In this document: piece after piece, positions 18,555-26,185 of the stretch | Numbering within the stretch: position 1 is the first letter of the stretch | Layout: the number at the start of each line of letters is the position of its first letter | NCBI GenBank assembly: GCA_021818585.1 | Contig: JAKATU010000065.1 | Span: 1-64,000 of the forward strand | Source of the DNA: Acidobacteriota bacterium | Lineage (GTDB): Bacteria; Acidobacteriota; Terriglobia; Terriglobales; Acidobacteriaceae | Direction: 5' to 3' | Length of the DNA: 64,000 nt | Notes under the pieces: generated by a model | Database searches by the model: none | Told to the model about the DNA's origin: nothing | What the model saw: the letters and a program-made list of their open reading frames with translations, nothing else | Program-made: the position numbers and the translations under genes

Positions 18555-18758
18555 TTAAGTGCCAATGGGCAAGGTGTTGATTTTGCTGTTCAGGATCAGA
18601 TAATAGTGATAAACGATGTCCCCGAATGGCTTAATAGAGGCAACCACTGCCAGGGAAATAAATCCCACGAGCAAGGCGTACTCAATCAAATCCTGCGCCT
18701 CGTCGCCTTTCAGTTCGTGCCACACGCGCATTATCAGCAGATTTAGCTTCGCCTTCAT
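18555..18758 (-). CDS. Flp-family pilin 3, divergent paralogue
   Basis: The 67-residue prepilin shares the exact QDLIEYALLVGFISLA core with copies 1 and 2 but has its own leader (MKAKLNLLIM...), Ala21 instead of Gly at the -1 cleavage position, and a different Tyr-rich C-terminus (VYHYYLILNSK). It may be a minor pilin or one used under other conditions. GAGGAGAAGG just before ATG is a strong SD. It is preceded by the best sigma-54 promoter in the locus. Confidence 0.92.
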   Translation of the reverse strand: MKAKLNLLIMRVWHELKGDEAQDLIEYALLVGFISLAVVASIKPFGDIVYHYYLILNSKINTLPIGT

Positions 18759-18817
18759 AGTGCCTTCTCCTCAAGCTGGGAACATACGGATCTGATAGGC
18801 CGTATCATCTACACTTT

Positions 18818-18835
18818 AGCAAGCCAAGTGCCAAC
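18818..18835 (-). promoter_or_regulatory. sigma-54 promoter of Flp pilin 3
   Basis: TTGGCACTTGGCTTGCT on the minus strand matches the consensus TTGGCAC-N5-TTGCT at every fixed position. The predicted start near 18807 gives a leader of about 49 nt. No TAACAC-type repeat is seen upstream. Confidence 0.85.
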
Positions 18836-19013
18836 CATTACACGGTTTTCATCGAGAGCTGTGCTCGCAGGGCAACGGCTTCCGGGCAAGCAAGCGAGCC
18901 AATCTGTTTACAGAAGACGCCCAGGTGAATTCAAACGTTTACGTATAGAGGCGGCTTTGCATTTCCAGCCAGATCCTTGTGTCCGCCAAAACCCGCAATT
19001 CACGAGATGTTTA

Positions 19014-19481
19014 CTAAGTTCGCTGCTCGTGAACTCCCCTCTGCTCCAACCGTTGAATGGCAATGCGGTCACCAATCTGTGTTCCGGTGGCCCCAATGGT
19101 ACCTGCAGGCAGCTCAATCACGGACCGCGCCGAAAAGCAGGCAGACAACCTCCCGGGAGGCACGCTGGAACGCAGCTTCTTCACCACACAATCCCGATCC
19201 AGATAAACCAGGTCGATTGCGAAACGCATGGCGAAGGTATGCACCGATTCACAGGGGTAAATCCATAGCCCCGTACCCGGTTCCAGCCCATCGCGTCCAA
19301 GCAGGCCCTTGCGCCGTGTATATGAGTTGTCCGCCACTTCCATCCGGGTCGCAAGAGGCTTGCCCCGGGTTTCATTCATCGCTATGGCAAGGCGCGGAAC
19401 GGGCGGCTCTTTACGGAGAAGCCCGGTTATCCTTTGCAGGATAGACCGGGCCTCTTGTTTCTCGACTACGTTGTCAGGCAT
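19014..19481 (-). CDS. DUF192 protein
   Basis: The 155-residue protein matches the DUF192 pattern: NETRGKPLATRMEVAD, RRKGLLGRDGLEPGTGLWI, PCESVHTFAMRFAIDLVYLD, ARSVIELPAGTI and TGTQIGDRIAI. The family function is unknown. ATG 19481 is preferred over GTG 19520, which would overlap the secretin gene. It follows the secretin by ten bases, so it is probably the last gene of the cpaB-cpaC unit. The DUF192-like half of the PilZ fusion at 23.9 kb aligns with it along its length. Confidence 0.88.
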   Translation of the reverse strand: MPDNVVEKQEARSILQRITGLLRKEPPVPRLAIAMNETRGKPLATRMEVADNSYTRRKGLLGRDGLEPGTGLWIYPCESVHTFAMRFAIDLVYLDRDCVVKKLRSSVPPGRLSACFSARSVIELPAGTIGATGTQIGDRIAIQRLEQRGVHEQRT

Positions 19482-19491
19482 GGCCGGCAGG

Positions 19492-21006
19492 CTACATTCC
19501 TCCAGCCGCCGACATGCCACCGCCCATGGCGCCCATGGAGGTGGGAGCCGACAGCTTCTTCTCCGGTTTCATGCTCTGCTGGAGCTGTTCCACCGGAATC
19601 GCTGCTGCCGGTTGTGGAGTCTCCGCGGTCGCCGGCTCGGGATTTTGCATCGGGTTCTTGTCCGTCGGTGGCAGGAACTTGTCGGGATAAGTGATCGTAG
19701 GCTGAGGCTGGCCGGGTTGAATCGGCTTCACGATAACAGGAGTGACGATCACGACCAGTTCTGTATTGCTCTTCGTATCCTGCACAGACTGGAAGAACTT
19801 GCCGAGAATCGGAACATCCCCAATAAAGGGAACCTTCTCGAAGGTCTTCGTTTCGCGATTGTCCAGCAATCCGCCAATGACGAAGCTCTGGCCGTTCTTC
19901 AGCTCCACCTCGGTGTTCACGTTCCGCTCATCGATACCGGGAACCTGAAAGCCGTTGAGGGAAACGCCGTTGGCATAGTCCAGTGAGCTGACCGACGGCG
20001 CCACCTGCAGCTGAATCGTGTTGCGCGGCGTAATCGTCGGAATAAAGTTCAGTTGAATACCGTATTCTTTGAATTCAATCGTAACGGTAGGGGCGCCGCC
20101 AGAACCGGCATTCTGCACCACCGGGTAAGGATACTGACCACCGGCGAGGAAGCTGGCTTCCTTGCCGTCCTCGGCAAGCACATTCGGCTCCGCCAGTACC
20201 TGCACCACGCCCAGGGTCTTCAGGGCCTCAATGGTGGCGCCAAGGTTCAGGTCCGGACGGAAAATCTCAAGATTCAGCCCGTTGCTGACCGTCGCGGTGC
20301 CTACTCCACCAGCAAAAGTGACCGTCGGCGGGCTAAACTGCCCGGTCGTGATTCCGCCAATTGAGTTGGTCGCGCCCGTGCTGAACAGGTTCAGGCCAAG
20401 CTCGCGCTCTTTCGAGCGATCCAGGCTGGCGAAACGTACCTTCAAAAGGATTTGAGGCTTCGATGCCGGCACCTTCACATAAAGAAGGTTGACCACCTTG
20501 CCGGCCGTGGCTGCAATCTCCTGGGCGCGATTTGAAGCATCCAGGTTGTTCACAGTGCCGCGCAAAAACACGGTGCCGTCAAAACCCGAAACAATAATGT
20601 GCTGGTCCGGAAACACGTCGTACATTTCCTGTCGCACGTCCCGGAGCTTGGCGTTCATGTCTGCCTCGCTGGGACGAATGGTAAGATTGTACAACTGCTT
20701 CTGCCCACCCTGTTCCCAGATAATGAGGCTGGTCTGGCCTTCCTTCTCGCCGTTCACCAGCACTTCTGTGGGACTGATGCCCTGTACCATGGCCATCTTG
20801 CCGGGCCCCACAGCGACCCGGATGATCGGACTCTGCGTGTCGATCAGCATCGACTTGCCGACGGTGACAGACAGGTCATTCGTCACCTGGCTGACTTTAC
20901 CCGACGTGTTGGTGGTCGTGGTCTGCGCGGCACACAAGGTTGCGCTCAGCAGAACGGTCGCGAGGATACTCTCTATGGGGAATGATCTTTTCACACTCAT
21001 TCTCAC
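19492..21006 (-). CDS. cpaC: Tad/Flp outer-membrane secretin
   Basis: Forms the outer-membrane pore for the Flp pilus (RcpA/CpaC). The 504-residue protein has a signal peptide (about residues 1-27), an N-terminal pilus-associated domain (LSVTVGKSMLIDT), a BON-like segment (ISGFDGTVFLRGTVNN region) and a secretin core with VQVLAEPNVLAEDGKEASFLAGG and VPFIGDVPILGKFFQS. A Pro- and Met-rich tail ends it. GTG 21006 overlaps the cpaB stop as GTGA, with AAAGGA upstream; ATG 21000 is the alternative. Confidence 0.95.
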   Translation of the reverse strand: MRMSVKRSFPIESILATVLLSATLCAAQTTTTNTSGKVSQVTNDLSVTVGKSMLIDTQSPIIRVAVGPGKMAMVQGISPTEVLVNGEKEGQTSLIIWEQGGQKQLYNLTIRPSEADMNAKLRDVRQEMYDVFPDQHIIVSGFDGTVFLRGTVNNLDASNRAQEIAATAGKVVNLLYVKVPASKPQILLKVRFASLDRSKERELGLNLFSTGATNSIGGITTGQFSPPTVTFAGGVGTATVSNGLNLEIFRPDLNLGATIEALKTLGVVQVLAEPNVLAEDGKEASFLAGGQYPYPVVQNAGSGGAPTVTIEFKEYGIQLNFIPTITPRNTIQLQVAPSVSSLDYANGVSLNGFQVPGIDERNVNTEVELKNGQSFVIGGLLDNRETKTFEKVPFIGDVPILGKFFQSVQDTKSNTELVVIVTPVIVKPIQPGQPQPTITYPDKFLPPTDKNPMQNPEPATAETPQPAAAIPVEQLQQSMKPEKKLSAPTSMGAMGGGMSAAGGM

Positions 21007-21848
21007 GGTTGTCCTTTATGGGAGGCGAACTTGGTATCGCTCCGGTTTGTTCCGTTGATCACTTCCATCACGAAAGGCGGCGGAGGGGCAGCATGCCGAA
21101 TTATTCGTCCGCGGTATACAGGACGATTCACCGGAACCAGACCACCTTCGTAAAGATTCGCCAGATCGTAATTGTGCAGCTTGGCCTTCTTGGTATCCAG
21201 GGGATTCCGCAGCACGAGCTGAATATGTGTCTGCGTGGAGGCAAGGCTGAGTTTTTCAGCCTGCTTGGGAGTCACCAGCAGGTTCACAACCTGCACCTGT
21301 TCAGGCTTCCCGTTGGCATCCTTCTGGATATTCGTGCCGGCTGACAGCACTTCAATGTTCTGCAGCAGCGTATGCACCAGGGGATTGTTGCCAGCGGTGC
21401 TGCCCGGAGGATTGCCGGAAATCAGAATATCGACGCGCTTGCCGGGCGTCACAAAACCGGCAAGGCCAACTACGTCGTCCACGCGCACAGCGCAAGCGCG
21501 CATGCCTTTGGGAATCGTGGCAGCCAATCCACCGCCGGCGCCCTTGATCGCCAGGCGGCCATCGAGAATCGCCTCACCCTTGTAGATGGGGGAGATCACG
21601 CCGCGACCGATGACATCTGCCTGCTTGGTGAAAACGCCGGGAGGCAATGCCCCGGCAATCTCGGTTGTGCCGAGATCATGCGCGTTGATGATCGTGCCGA
21701 CCGGAAGATCATTTGCGGCCGCGATGACCGTCGTGGTCTTTACCACGGGAGTCGTCAGCCGGTTCCCTACGATCCGGACGACAAGGTAACTACACAGACC
21801 GGCGATCACAAATGCAGTTATAAGAATGGTGACAAGTCTTCGAGTCAT
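21003..21848 (-). CDS. cpaB: Flp pilus assembly protein CpaB/RcpC
   Basis: A periplasmic assembly factor anchored by one N-terminal helix (residues 5-25). The SAF-like domain reads VIAAANDLPVGTIINAHDL, followed by VISPIYKGEAILDGRL and the RcpC region with VDDVVGLAGFVTPGKRVDIL. 281 residues is normal for the family. AAAGGT precedes ATG 21848. It is translationally coupled to cpaC by a four-base overlap. A sigma-54 promoter lies 37 bp upstream. Confidence 0.95.
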   Translation of the reverse strand: MTRRLVTILITAFVIAGLCSYLVVRIVGNRLTTPVVKTTTVIAAANDLPVGTIINAHDLGTTEIAGALPPGVFTKQADVIGRGVISPIYKGEAILDGRLAIKGAGGGLAATIPKGMRACAVRVDDVVGLAGFVTPGKRVDILISGNPPGSTAGNNPLVHTLLQNIEVLSAGTNIQKDANGKPEQVQVVNLLVTPKQAEKLSLASTQTHIQLVLRNPLDTKKAKLHNYDLANLYEGGLVPVNRPVYRGRIIRHAAPPPPFVMEVINGTNRSDTKFASHKGQP

Positions 21849-21884
21849 GCGGCGACCTTTGCGCAGAATTTCGTTATTACTGTC

Positions 21885-21902
21885 CGCAATCTGAATACCA
21901 AA
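21885..21902 (-). promoter_or_regulatory. sigma-54 promoter of cpaB-cpaC-DUF192
   Basis: The minus strand reads TTGGTATTCAGATTGCG: TTGG and TTGC with GG-N10-GC spacing. The base after TTGC is G rather than A/T. The predicted start is about 27 nt before the cpaB ATG. Confidence 0.65.
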
Positions 21903-22286
21903 TTGGAACGTTCCCTAAGCATAGAACGAAAGTTCTCCTGGCACAGCAAACAAAATCAGAATTAAATGTGGACAGAACCTCACACCTGCGGATCAAGACA
22001 TCAATCCAGAGCCTCTTAACGGCCCAACGGCATTCTTGCCGGAATTTGCAGAAACTGCAACCGGAAAGTGTGGACAACTGTTTACCAACCATGTCTCCCG
22101 TGTCGCCAGCCAGGCGCAGAGCCGTCCTGACACTTCCTTGCCGACATAGATGCCTCCTGCAATTCCGGCTTCATAATTGCTTCCGAATTGACAGGCCTCG
22201 CGATACACTGCAACCCAAGGTTCCCTGGAAGTTCGGGCTTATCACCACAACAGCTCAGTCGTCGCCCCTCACCCCCCGGAGGTTGG
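21903..22286. other. divergent gap between cpaB and the TonB-C protein
   Basis: It holds back-to-back sigma-54-type promoters for the two flanking genes. No gene with an SD is seen between them. The open frame of the plus-strand gene enters this gap (to 22188), but the SD places its start at 22287. Confidence 0.5.
22165..22181 (+). promoter_or_regulatory. sigma-54-type promoter of the TonB-C protein
   Basis: CCGGCTTCATAATTGCT: GG-N10-GC spacing and TTGCT at -12, but CCGGC instead of TTGGC at -24. It is the weakest of the six sites. It gives a leader of about 95 nt. Confidence 0.5.
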
Positions 22287-23786
22287 ATGTCCACCAGTAT
22301 CCTCACCCTGTTCTCCGAACAGAAGATTGCACAGGGAGCCTCGCCTTCGATGCTGGCATCCGCCGTGGCGCACTGTGTCGCCACGGGCCTGCTGTTCGTG
22401 CTCGTCAAAGTAGGCATTCCCCATGTTGTTCAGGTACCGCCTCAGGAATTCTCCGTAGTCCGGGTCCTCACTTACAACCCGCAGCAGGACGAAGCCGCCA
22501 AGGCCGGTAATCACAACATGCATCTCCTGGCGAAGAACTCCCACCCGATGAAGTCCCGCGGTGGAGTCCCAAGACCGCAGCGCAGAGTTCTGCCGCCCAA
22601 TCCCAAAATCAAGACCGGCAAGCAGACTATTCTGCAGGCGCATGCCAATCATGTGCCGCCTCCCACGCATGCTGTTATTCCTACGGTGCTGCTGACCGCC
22701 GCGCACCCTATCATCACGGAGCGAATCTTTACACCGGCTCCGCGGCCCCATCCTGCCGCACCCACTCCAAAGCTGCTGACGCTGCCCAACGCAGAAACCC
22801 ATGTAGCCGATATCATGCTCAGCGCCGCGGCCATCACCCATCCCGTCCTGGTTCTACCGGACAGCACTACGGTCCCCTACAAACTCGATAATCCCGACAC
22901 CGAAGCGCAGATCGTCGAAACCACATCTCCCACTCAGCATGCCCCTACACCGACGCGCCTGCTGGCCATTTCCGATATACAGATGGCCAAGGGCACCATC
23001 GCGATTCCGCAGTCGGAAAACGAGATTCAAAAGACCGCCGTCAGGGGATCGCTGACCACCGGGCAGGAGAACAAGACACCAGGCAATGGCTCCGGCGCGC
23101 AAAATGGACTCAGCATCCTTCGCGCAGCCCTTTCGGGCACTGGCGCCAGCAACCAGATGTATCAGGCACACGCCACCACCGGCGCGGCAAAGCATCCGCA
23201 GGGCGCACAGGAGGTTGCATCCCTGCGCAATGGCCTCTCCCATGGTGCGCACGGCCTGAAGACCGCTGAAGGCCATGCAAACTCGCAGGCGGCAGCTGAC
23301 AACGGCTCGGGAAACAAAATCAGCTTTACCCACCTCACCAAAGCGGCAACCGGGCATTTTGGCGCCGTGTTGATGGGGGATTCACCAGAACAGGACTACC
23401 CGGAAACAGCCAACCTCTGGACCGGCAGAACGGCCTATACCGTCTATGTTGATGTAGGCATACATACCAGTTGGATACTCCAGTTTTCTCTGCCTAAATC
23501 GGCCACGCCTGATCAGATGCAGGAACAGCTCGCCGCTCCTTACCCCTACATCATCCTGCGGCCTAATTACGCCCCCTCGGCGCTCAATGCAGACGCGCTG
23601 CTCGTGCACGGATTCATCAGCGCAAAAGGAAAGCTGAATCATTTATCGGTAGAGTTCCCGCCAGGCTTCTCGCTCGCCAAGCTCGTCCTCAAGGCGCTCG
23701 AGCAATGGCAGTTCCGCCCGGCTATGCTGAACGGAACCCCCACCGAAGTCGAAGTTTTGCTGATCATCCCCAACCACCCCGGCTAG
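22287..23786 (+). CDS. TonB C-terminal-like domain protein inside the Tad locus
   Basis: The 499-residue protein has a short cytoplasmic N-terminus, one membrane anchor (about residues 17-38) and a long low-complexity Pro/Ala/Thr/His-rich periplasmic stretch. A C-terminal domain of about 90 residues follows (VHGFISAKGKLNHLSVEFPPGF... KALEQWQFRPAMLNGTPTEVEVLLIIP), the pattern of TonB_C modules. No ExbB/ExbD is encoded nearby. Its place between pilus genes suggests a link to the secretin or pilus energetics, which is inference. GGAGG four bases before ATG 22287 sets the start, rather than the open frame from 22188. Confidence 0.82.
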   Translation: MSTSILTLFSEQKIAQGASPSMLASAVAHCVATGLLFVLVKVGIPHVVQVPPQEFSVVRVLTYNPQQDEAAKAGNHNMHLLAKNSHPMKSRGGVPRPQRRVLPPNPKIKTGKQTILQAHANHVPPPTHAVIPTVLLTAAHPIITERIFTPAPRPHPAAPTPKLLTLPNAETHVADIMLSAAAITHPVLVLPDSTTVPYKLDNPDTEAQIVETTSPTQHAPTPTRLLAISDIQMAKGTIAIPQSENEIQKTAVRGSLTTGQENKTPGNGSGAQNGLSILRAALSGTGASNQMYQAHATTGAAKHPQGAQEVASLRNGLSHGAHGLKTAEGHANSQAAADNGSGNKISFTHLTKAATGHFGAVLMGDSPEQDYPETANLWTGRTAYTVYVDVGIHTSWILQFSLPKSATPDQMQEQLAAPYPYIILRPNYAPSALNADALLVHGFISAKGKLNHLSVEFPPGFSLAKLVLKALEQWQFRPAMLNGTPTEVEVLLIIPNHPG

Positions 23787-23898
23787 GGCACGCCGTATTT
23801 TATGATCGGAATGGCCCTGCAGCCTGAAGCTGAAAAACAGGCTCGTTAGCGTATCCGCTGGATTGAAAAATAAATTGGGGGATAGCCTAAAATCGGAT

Positions 23899-23917
23899 TC
23901 CCCAGGTGATTTGGGGA
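23899..23917. terminator. hairpin between convergent TonB-C and PilZ genes
   Basis: TCCCCA pairs with TGGGGA around a seven-base loop, 15 nt beyond the PilZ gene stop. No clear T-run on either side. Confidence 0.3.
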
Positions 23918-23931
23918 TTAGTCTGAGGAGT

Positions 23932-24927
23932 TTAGCTTGCCTGGCTGGCCCGGGTAGAGCTTTGATTGATGCCGTTGGGCGAATAGGGCTGGCCCTGTGT
24001 ATCTCCTGAAACTGAGGCGGGGGACGCCGCATCAGGAAATGGGAGGAATGGATGGTCGACCGCCTGGGAATCTCCGTTGAAGTCCAGAGCCAGCTTCTCG
24101 AAAAAGCGATGCAGATCCTTGCGCGAAGCCAACCGGCCAACCCTGCTCGGGCCTCCGTCACGGTAGCCCTCGGCTAGCATAAACGCCATGCCGACTCCAT
24201 CATGGCTGGTTCGCACCACTCTGCACTGCACTGTAATGGTCTCTTCCGGCTCCAGTGGATCCTGCGTTCTCCTCTGCAATGTTACCCGCAGAAGCGTTCG
24301 AGGATGCCAGCGATCCGGCGTCTTCAGAAATAAACCCGTGCGACTGATATCAGGTACAGCATGAGGCACGGGAATTCCACCATCCCAATAAAACGCCATC
24401 AAGGGTGGAGACAGGGTTCGAGTGTCTCTTCGCCGGTCGCGAAGGTTGAAGATCCGTGACAGCCACTTCATCGGCGCCTCCATGGCTCGCTTCTCAGACC
24501 GGGATTCCATCGGAAAAAGCCCATCGGAAACCGGCTCGATTCCATCCAGAATAGCTCCGATATCTTCTATTGTGCCAATTAAAACTTGATCACCCACCTG
24601 GGTCTGAGACCCGAAGATAGTGTGCACCGGCAGCAGTAAGATACTCTCAAACTGTGGAAGGCTGGCGCCCGAGGGCAAGCCTGGCATGCCCTCGGTCAGC
24701 GCCACCACCCGCAGACCGGAATCCAGAAAGATGCGATCGCACGGTCCCTGAAATCCGGGTTCACGCCAGCTGTCGCCGCCGGCAATCCAGATCCCTTCGT
24801 TCGTTTTCAGTTCACGCTTGGAGAGGGCGATCCAAAAGGAACCGCCCGATGGCTGGGCAACAGAGACGCCAAGACTGAGGAACGCTTCGCGTGTTTTGTT
24901 GTACGCATAGTAGTGTTTCCGTTCCAT
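23932..24927 (-). CDS. DUF192-like domain fused to a PilZ (c-di-GMP) domain
   Basis: Residues 5-118 align with the DUF192 protein at 19.0 kb: YNKTREAFLSLGVSVAQ with NETRGKPLATRMEVAD, NEGIWI with GTGLWI, CDRIFLDSGLRVVAL with IDLVYLDRDCVVKKL, and ESILLLPVHTI plus QVGDQVLI with RSVIELPAGTI plus QIGDRIAI. The HTFAMRF core is lost. Residues 160-270 form a PilZ domain with RRDTR (about 166-170) and DISRTG (about 193-198), the c-di-GMP-binding motifs. A polar Ser-rich tail follows. It is cytoplasmic. ATG 24927 with GGTGAG six bases before it is preferred to TTG 24948. It probably senses c-di-GMP for the pilus machinery (inference). Confidence 0.82.
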   Translation of the reverse strand: MERKHYYAYNKTREAFLSLGVSVAQPSGGSFWIALSKRELKTNEGIWIAGGDSWREPGFQGPCDRIFLDSGLRVVALTEGMPGLPSGASLPQFESILLLPVHTIFGSQTQVGDQVLIGTIEDIGAILDGIEPVSDGLFPMESRSEKRAMEAPMKWLSRIFNLRDRRRDTRTLSPPLMAFYWDGGIPVPHAVPDISRTGLFLKTPDRWHPRTLLRVTLQRRTQDPLEPEETITVQCRVVRTSHDGVGMAFMLAEGYRDGGPSRVGRLASRKDLHRFFEKLALDFNGDSQAVDHPFLPFPDAASPASVSGDTQGQPYSPNGINQSSTRASQAS

Positions 24928-25140
24928 GGCCGTCTCACCCAAGGTCAAGGGGTTTGCTGCGATTTAGTCCGCCGCATTTTCAACCGGCCGGGACTCTCGA
25001 CTCATTCCGTTTTTAGTCTGCGTGAGGCGACAAATCACCGATCGTACCCTAGCGGTGTACGTAAAGCCAGAATTTGAACTGTCGCAGGATGCGCTTTGAC
25101 TCTGCCGGGCAGAGTCCGCGCAGTAATTCCATATTTTGTT

Positions 25141-25236
25141 TCAGCGAGCCTTCATCTTTCGGCGCTGGATGATGATGGCCAGAAGTACAACGGCCAATAC
25201 ACCGGCAACAATGCGAATAATTGATTGTGAATCCAT
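25141..25236 (-). CDS. 31-residue single-helix membrane protein at the end of the tad operon
   Basis: ATG 25236 to TGA 25141 encodes MDSQSIIRIVAGVLAVVLLA followed by IIIQRRKMKAR: one hydrophobic helix (about residues 6-23) and a basic tail, giving an N-out/C-in prediction by the positive-inside rule. AAAGGA lies nine bases before the ATG. It starts 31 nt after the tadC stop on the same strand, so it is likely the last gene of the tadV-tadC operon. No named family is recognised. A perfect hairpin (25098-25116, GACTCTGCC arms) lies 24 nt downstream. Confidence 0.7.
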   Translation of the reverse strand: MDSQSIIRIVAGVLAVVLLAIIIQRRKMKAR

Positions 25237-25267
25237 GAGGTATTGTTCCTTTCTTGACTGCTTGCAA

Positions 25268-26179
25268 TTAGTGATGAACCAACGTCGGCAAAACCTTGTA
25301 AATCTGGATCAGCGCCGGGCCAAGAGTGACTAGCAAAATCGAAGGAAAGATAAACAGCACCAAAGGAAAAACCAGCTTAACGCTCGTTTTGGCCGCCTCT
25401 TCCTCCAGCAATTGCTTGCGCTTCAAGCGCATTGTTTCGGAGTGCACACGAAGAGTCTTAGCAATGCTGGTTCCAAACTGTTCCGCCTGGACGATCGTCG
25501 TCACCAAATGACGGACGCTGTCTACGCCGGTACGTTCCGCCAGGTGCTTCCAGGCCTCGCCTCTACCCGCGCCGGCCGCCTGTTCCAGAACCACCAGATT
25601 CAGCTCGTCACTCACCTCAGGGTGTGAAACTCCCAGTTCCTTGGATGTGCGTGCAAGCGCCTGATCGAGGCTCAGACCGGCCTCGACGCAAATTACCAAC
25701 AGATCGAGAGCGTCCGGCAGTCCCTTGCGAATCTTCTTCTGCCGATTGTGAATCAACCGTTGCAATCCGTAATCCGGAAGCAGATACCCAAGGCCCGCGG
25801 CCGCAATATACGGAAGTGGGCTGGAAGGATGCCACGCAAAGGTCACCAGTAGCAGAAGAAATACCGGAAACACAATCTTGATGCCGTACATGATGCTGAC
25901 GGCATTCTGCTCGCGGTATCCAGCCCGGATTAACTGCTGGCGCAGTGTGGCGTTATTCTTCTGCGCTTGCGGCAGGGAGGTTCCAACCCGCTCCAGAAGG
26001 CTGGTGAATGGGGAGCCCGCCGTTCTCCCTCCACGCGAAAGATCCAGCTCCAGCGCCTGGGGTGTACCGGCGACCACGTCTTCCACTCGCTTGGACATCT
26101 GGTTGCGTGCGCCCAGCGCCAGTCCAATTGCGGCTACTGCCCCAAACAGGATGACGAATACAACAATTGCTAAAACCAT
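25268..26179 (-). CDS. tadC: Tad pilus inner-membrane platform protein TadC
   Basis: With TadB this forms the platform on which the TadA ATPase acts. The 303-residue protein has an N-terminal helix (1-24), two helices at about 100-145, the T2SS-F domain (LPDALDLLVICVEAGLSLDQAL, VVTTIVQAEQFGTSI region, MRLKRKQLLEEEA) and a C-terminal helix with FPLVLFIFPSILLV. Typical length. It starts six bases after the tadB stop. Confidence 0.95.
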   Translation of the reverse strand: MVLAIVVFVILFGAVAAIGLALGARNQMSKRVEDVVAGTPQALELDLSRGGRTAGSPFTSLLERVGTSLPQAQKNNATLRQQLIRAGYREQNAVSIMYGIKIVFPVFLLLLVTFAWHPSSPLPYIAAAGLGYLLPDYGLQRLIHNRQKKIRKGLPDALDLLVICVEAGLSLDQALARTSKELGVSHPEVSDELNLVVLEQAAGAGRGEAWKHLAERTGVDSVRHLVTTIVQAEQFGTSIAKTLRVHSETMRLKRKQLLEEEAAKTSVKLVFPLVLFIFPSILLVTLGPALIQIYKVLPTLVHH

Positions 26180-26185
26180 ACCTGT

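Noticed and set aside
22188..22216. TTGACA as a sigma-70 promoter for the TonB-C gene
   Set aside because: The base run 17 nt downstream (CAACCC) is not a -10 element; the GG-N10-GC site nearby fits better.
25098..25116. Perfect hairpin after the 31-residue gene as a terminator
   Set aside because: No T-run follows on the minus strand, so it was only mentioned with the gene.
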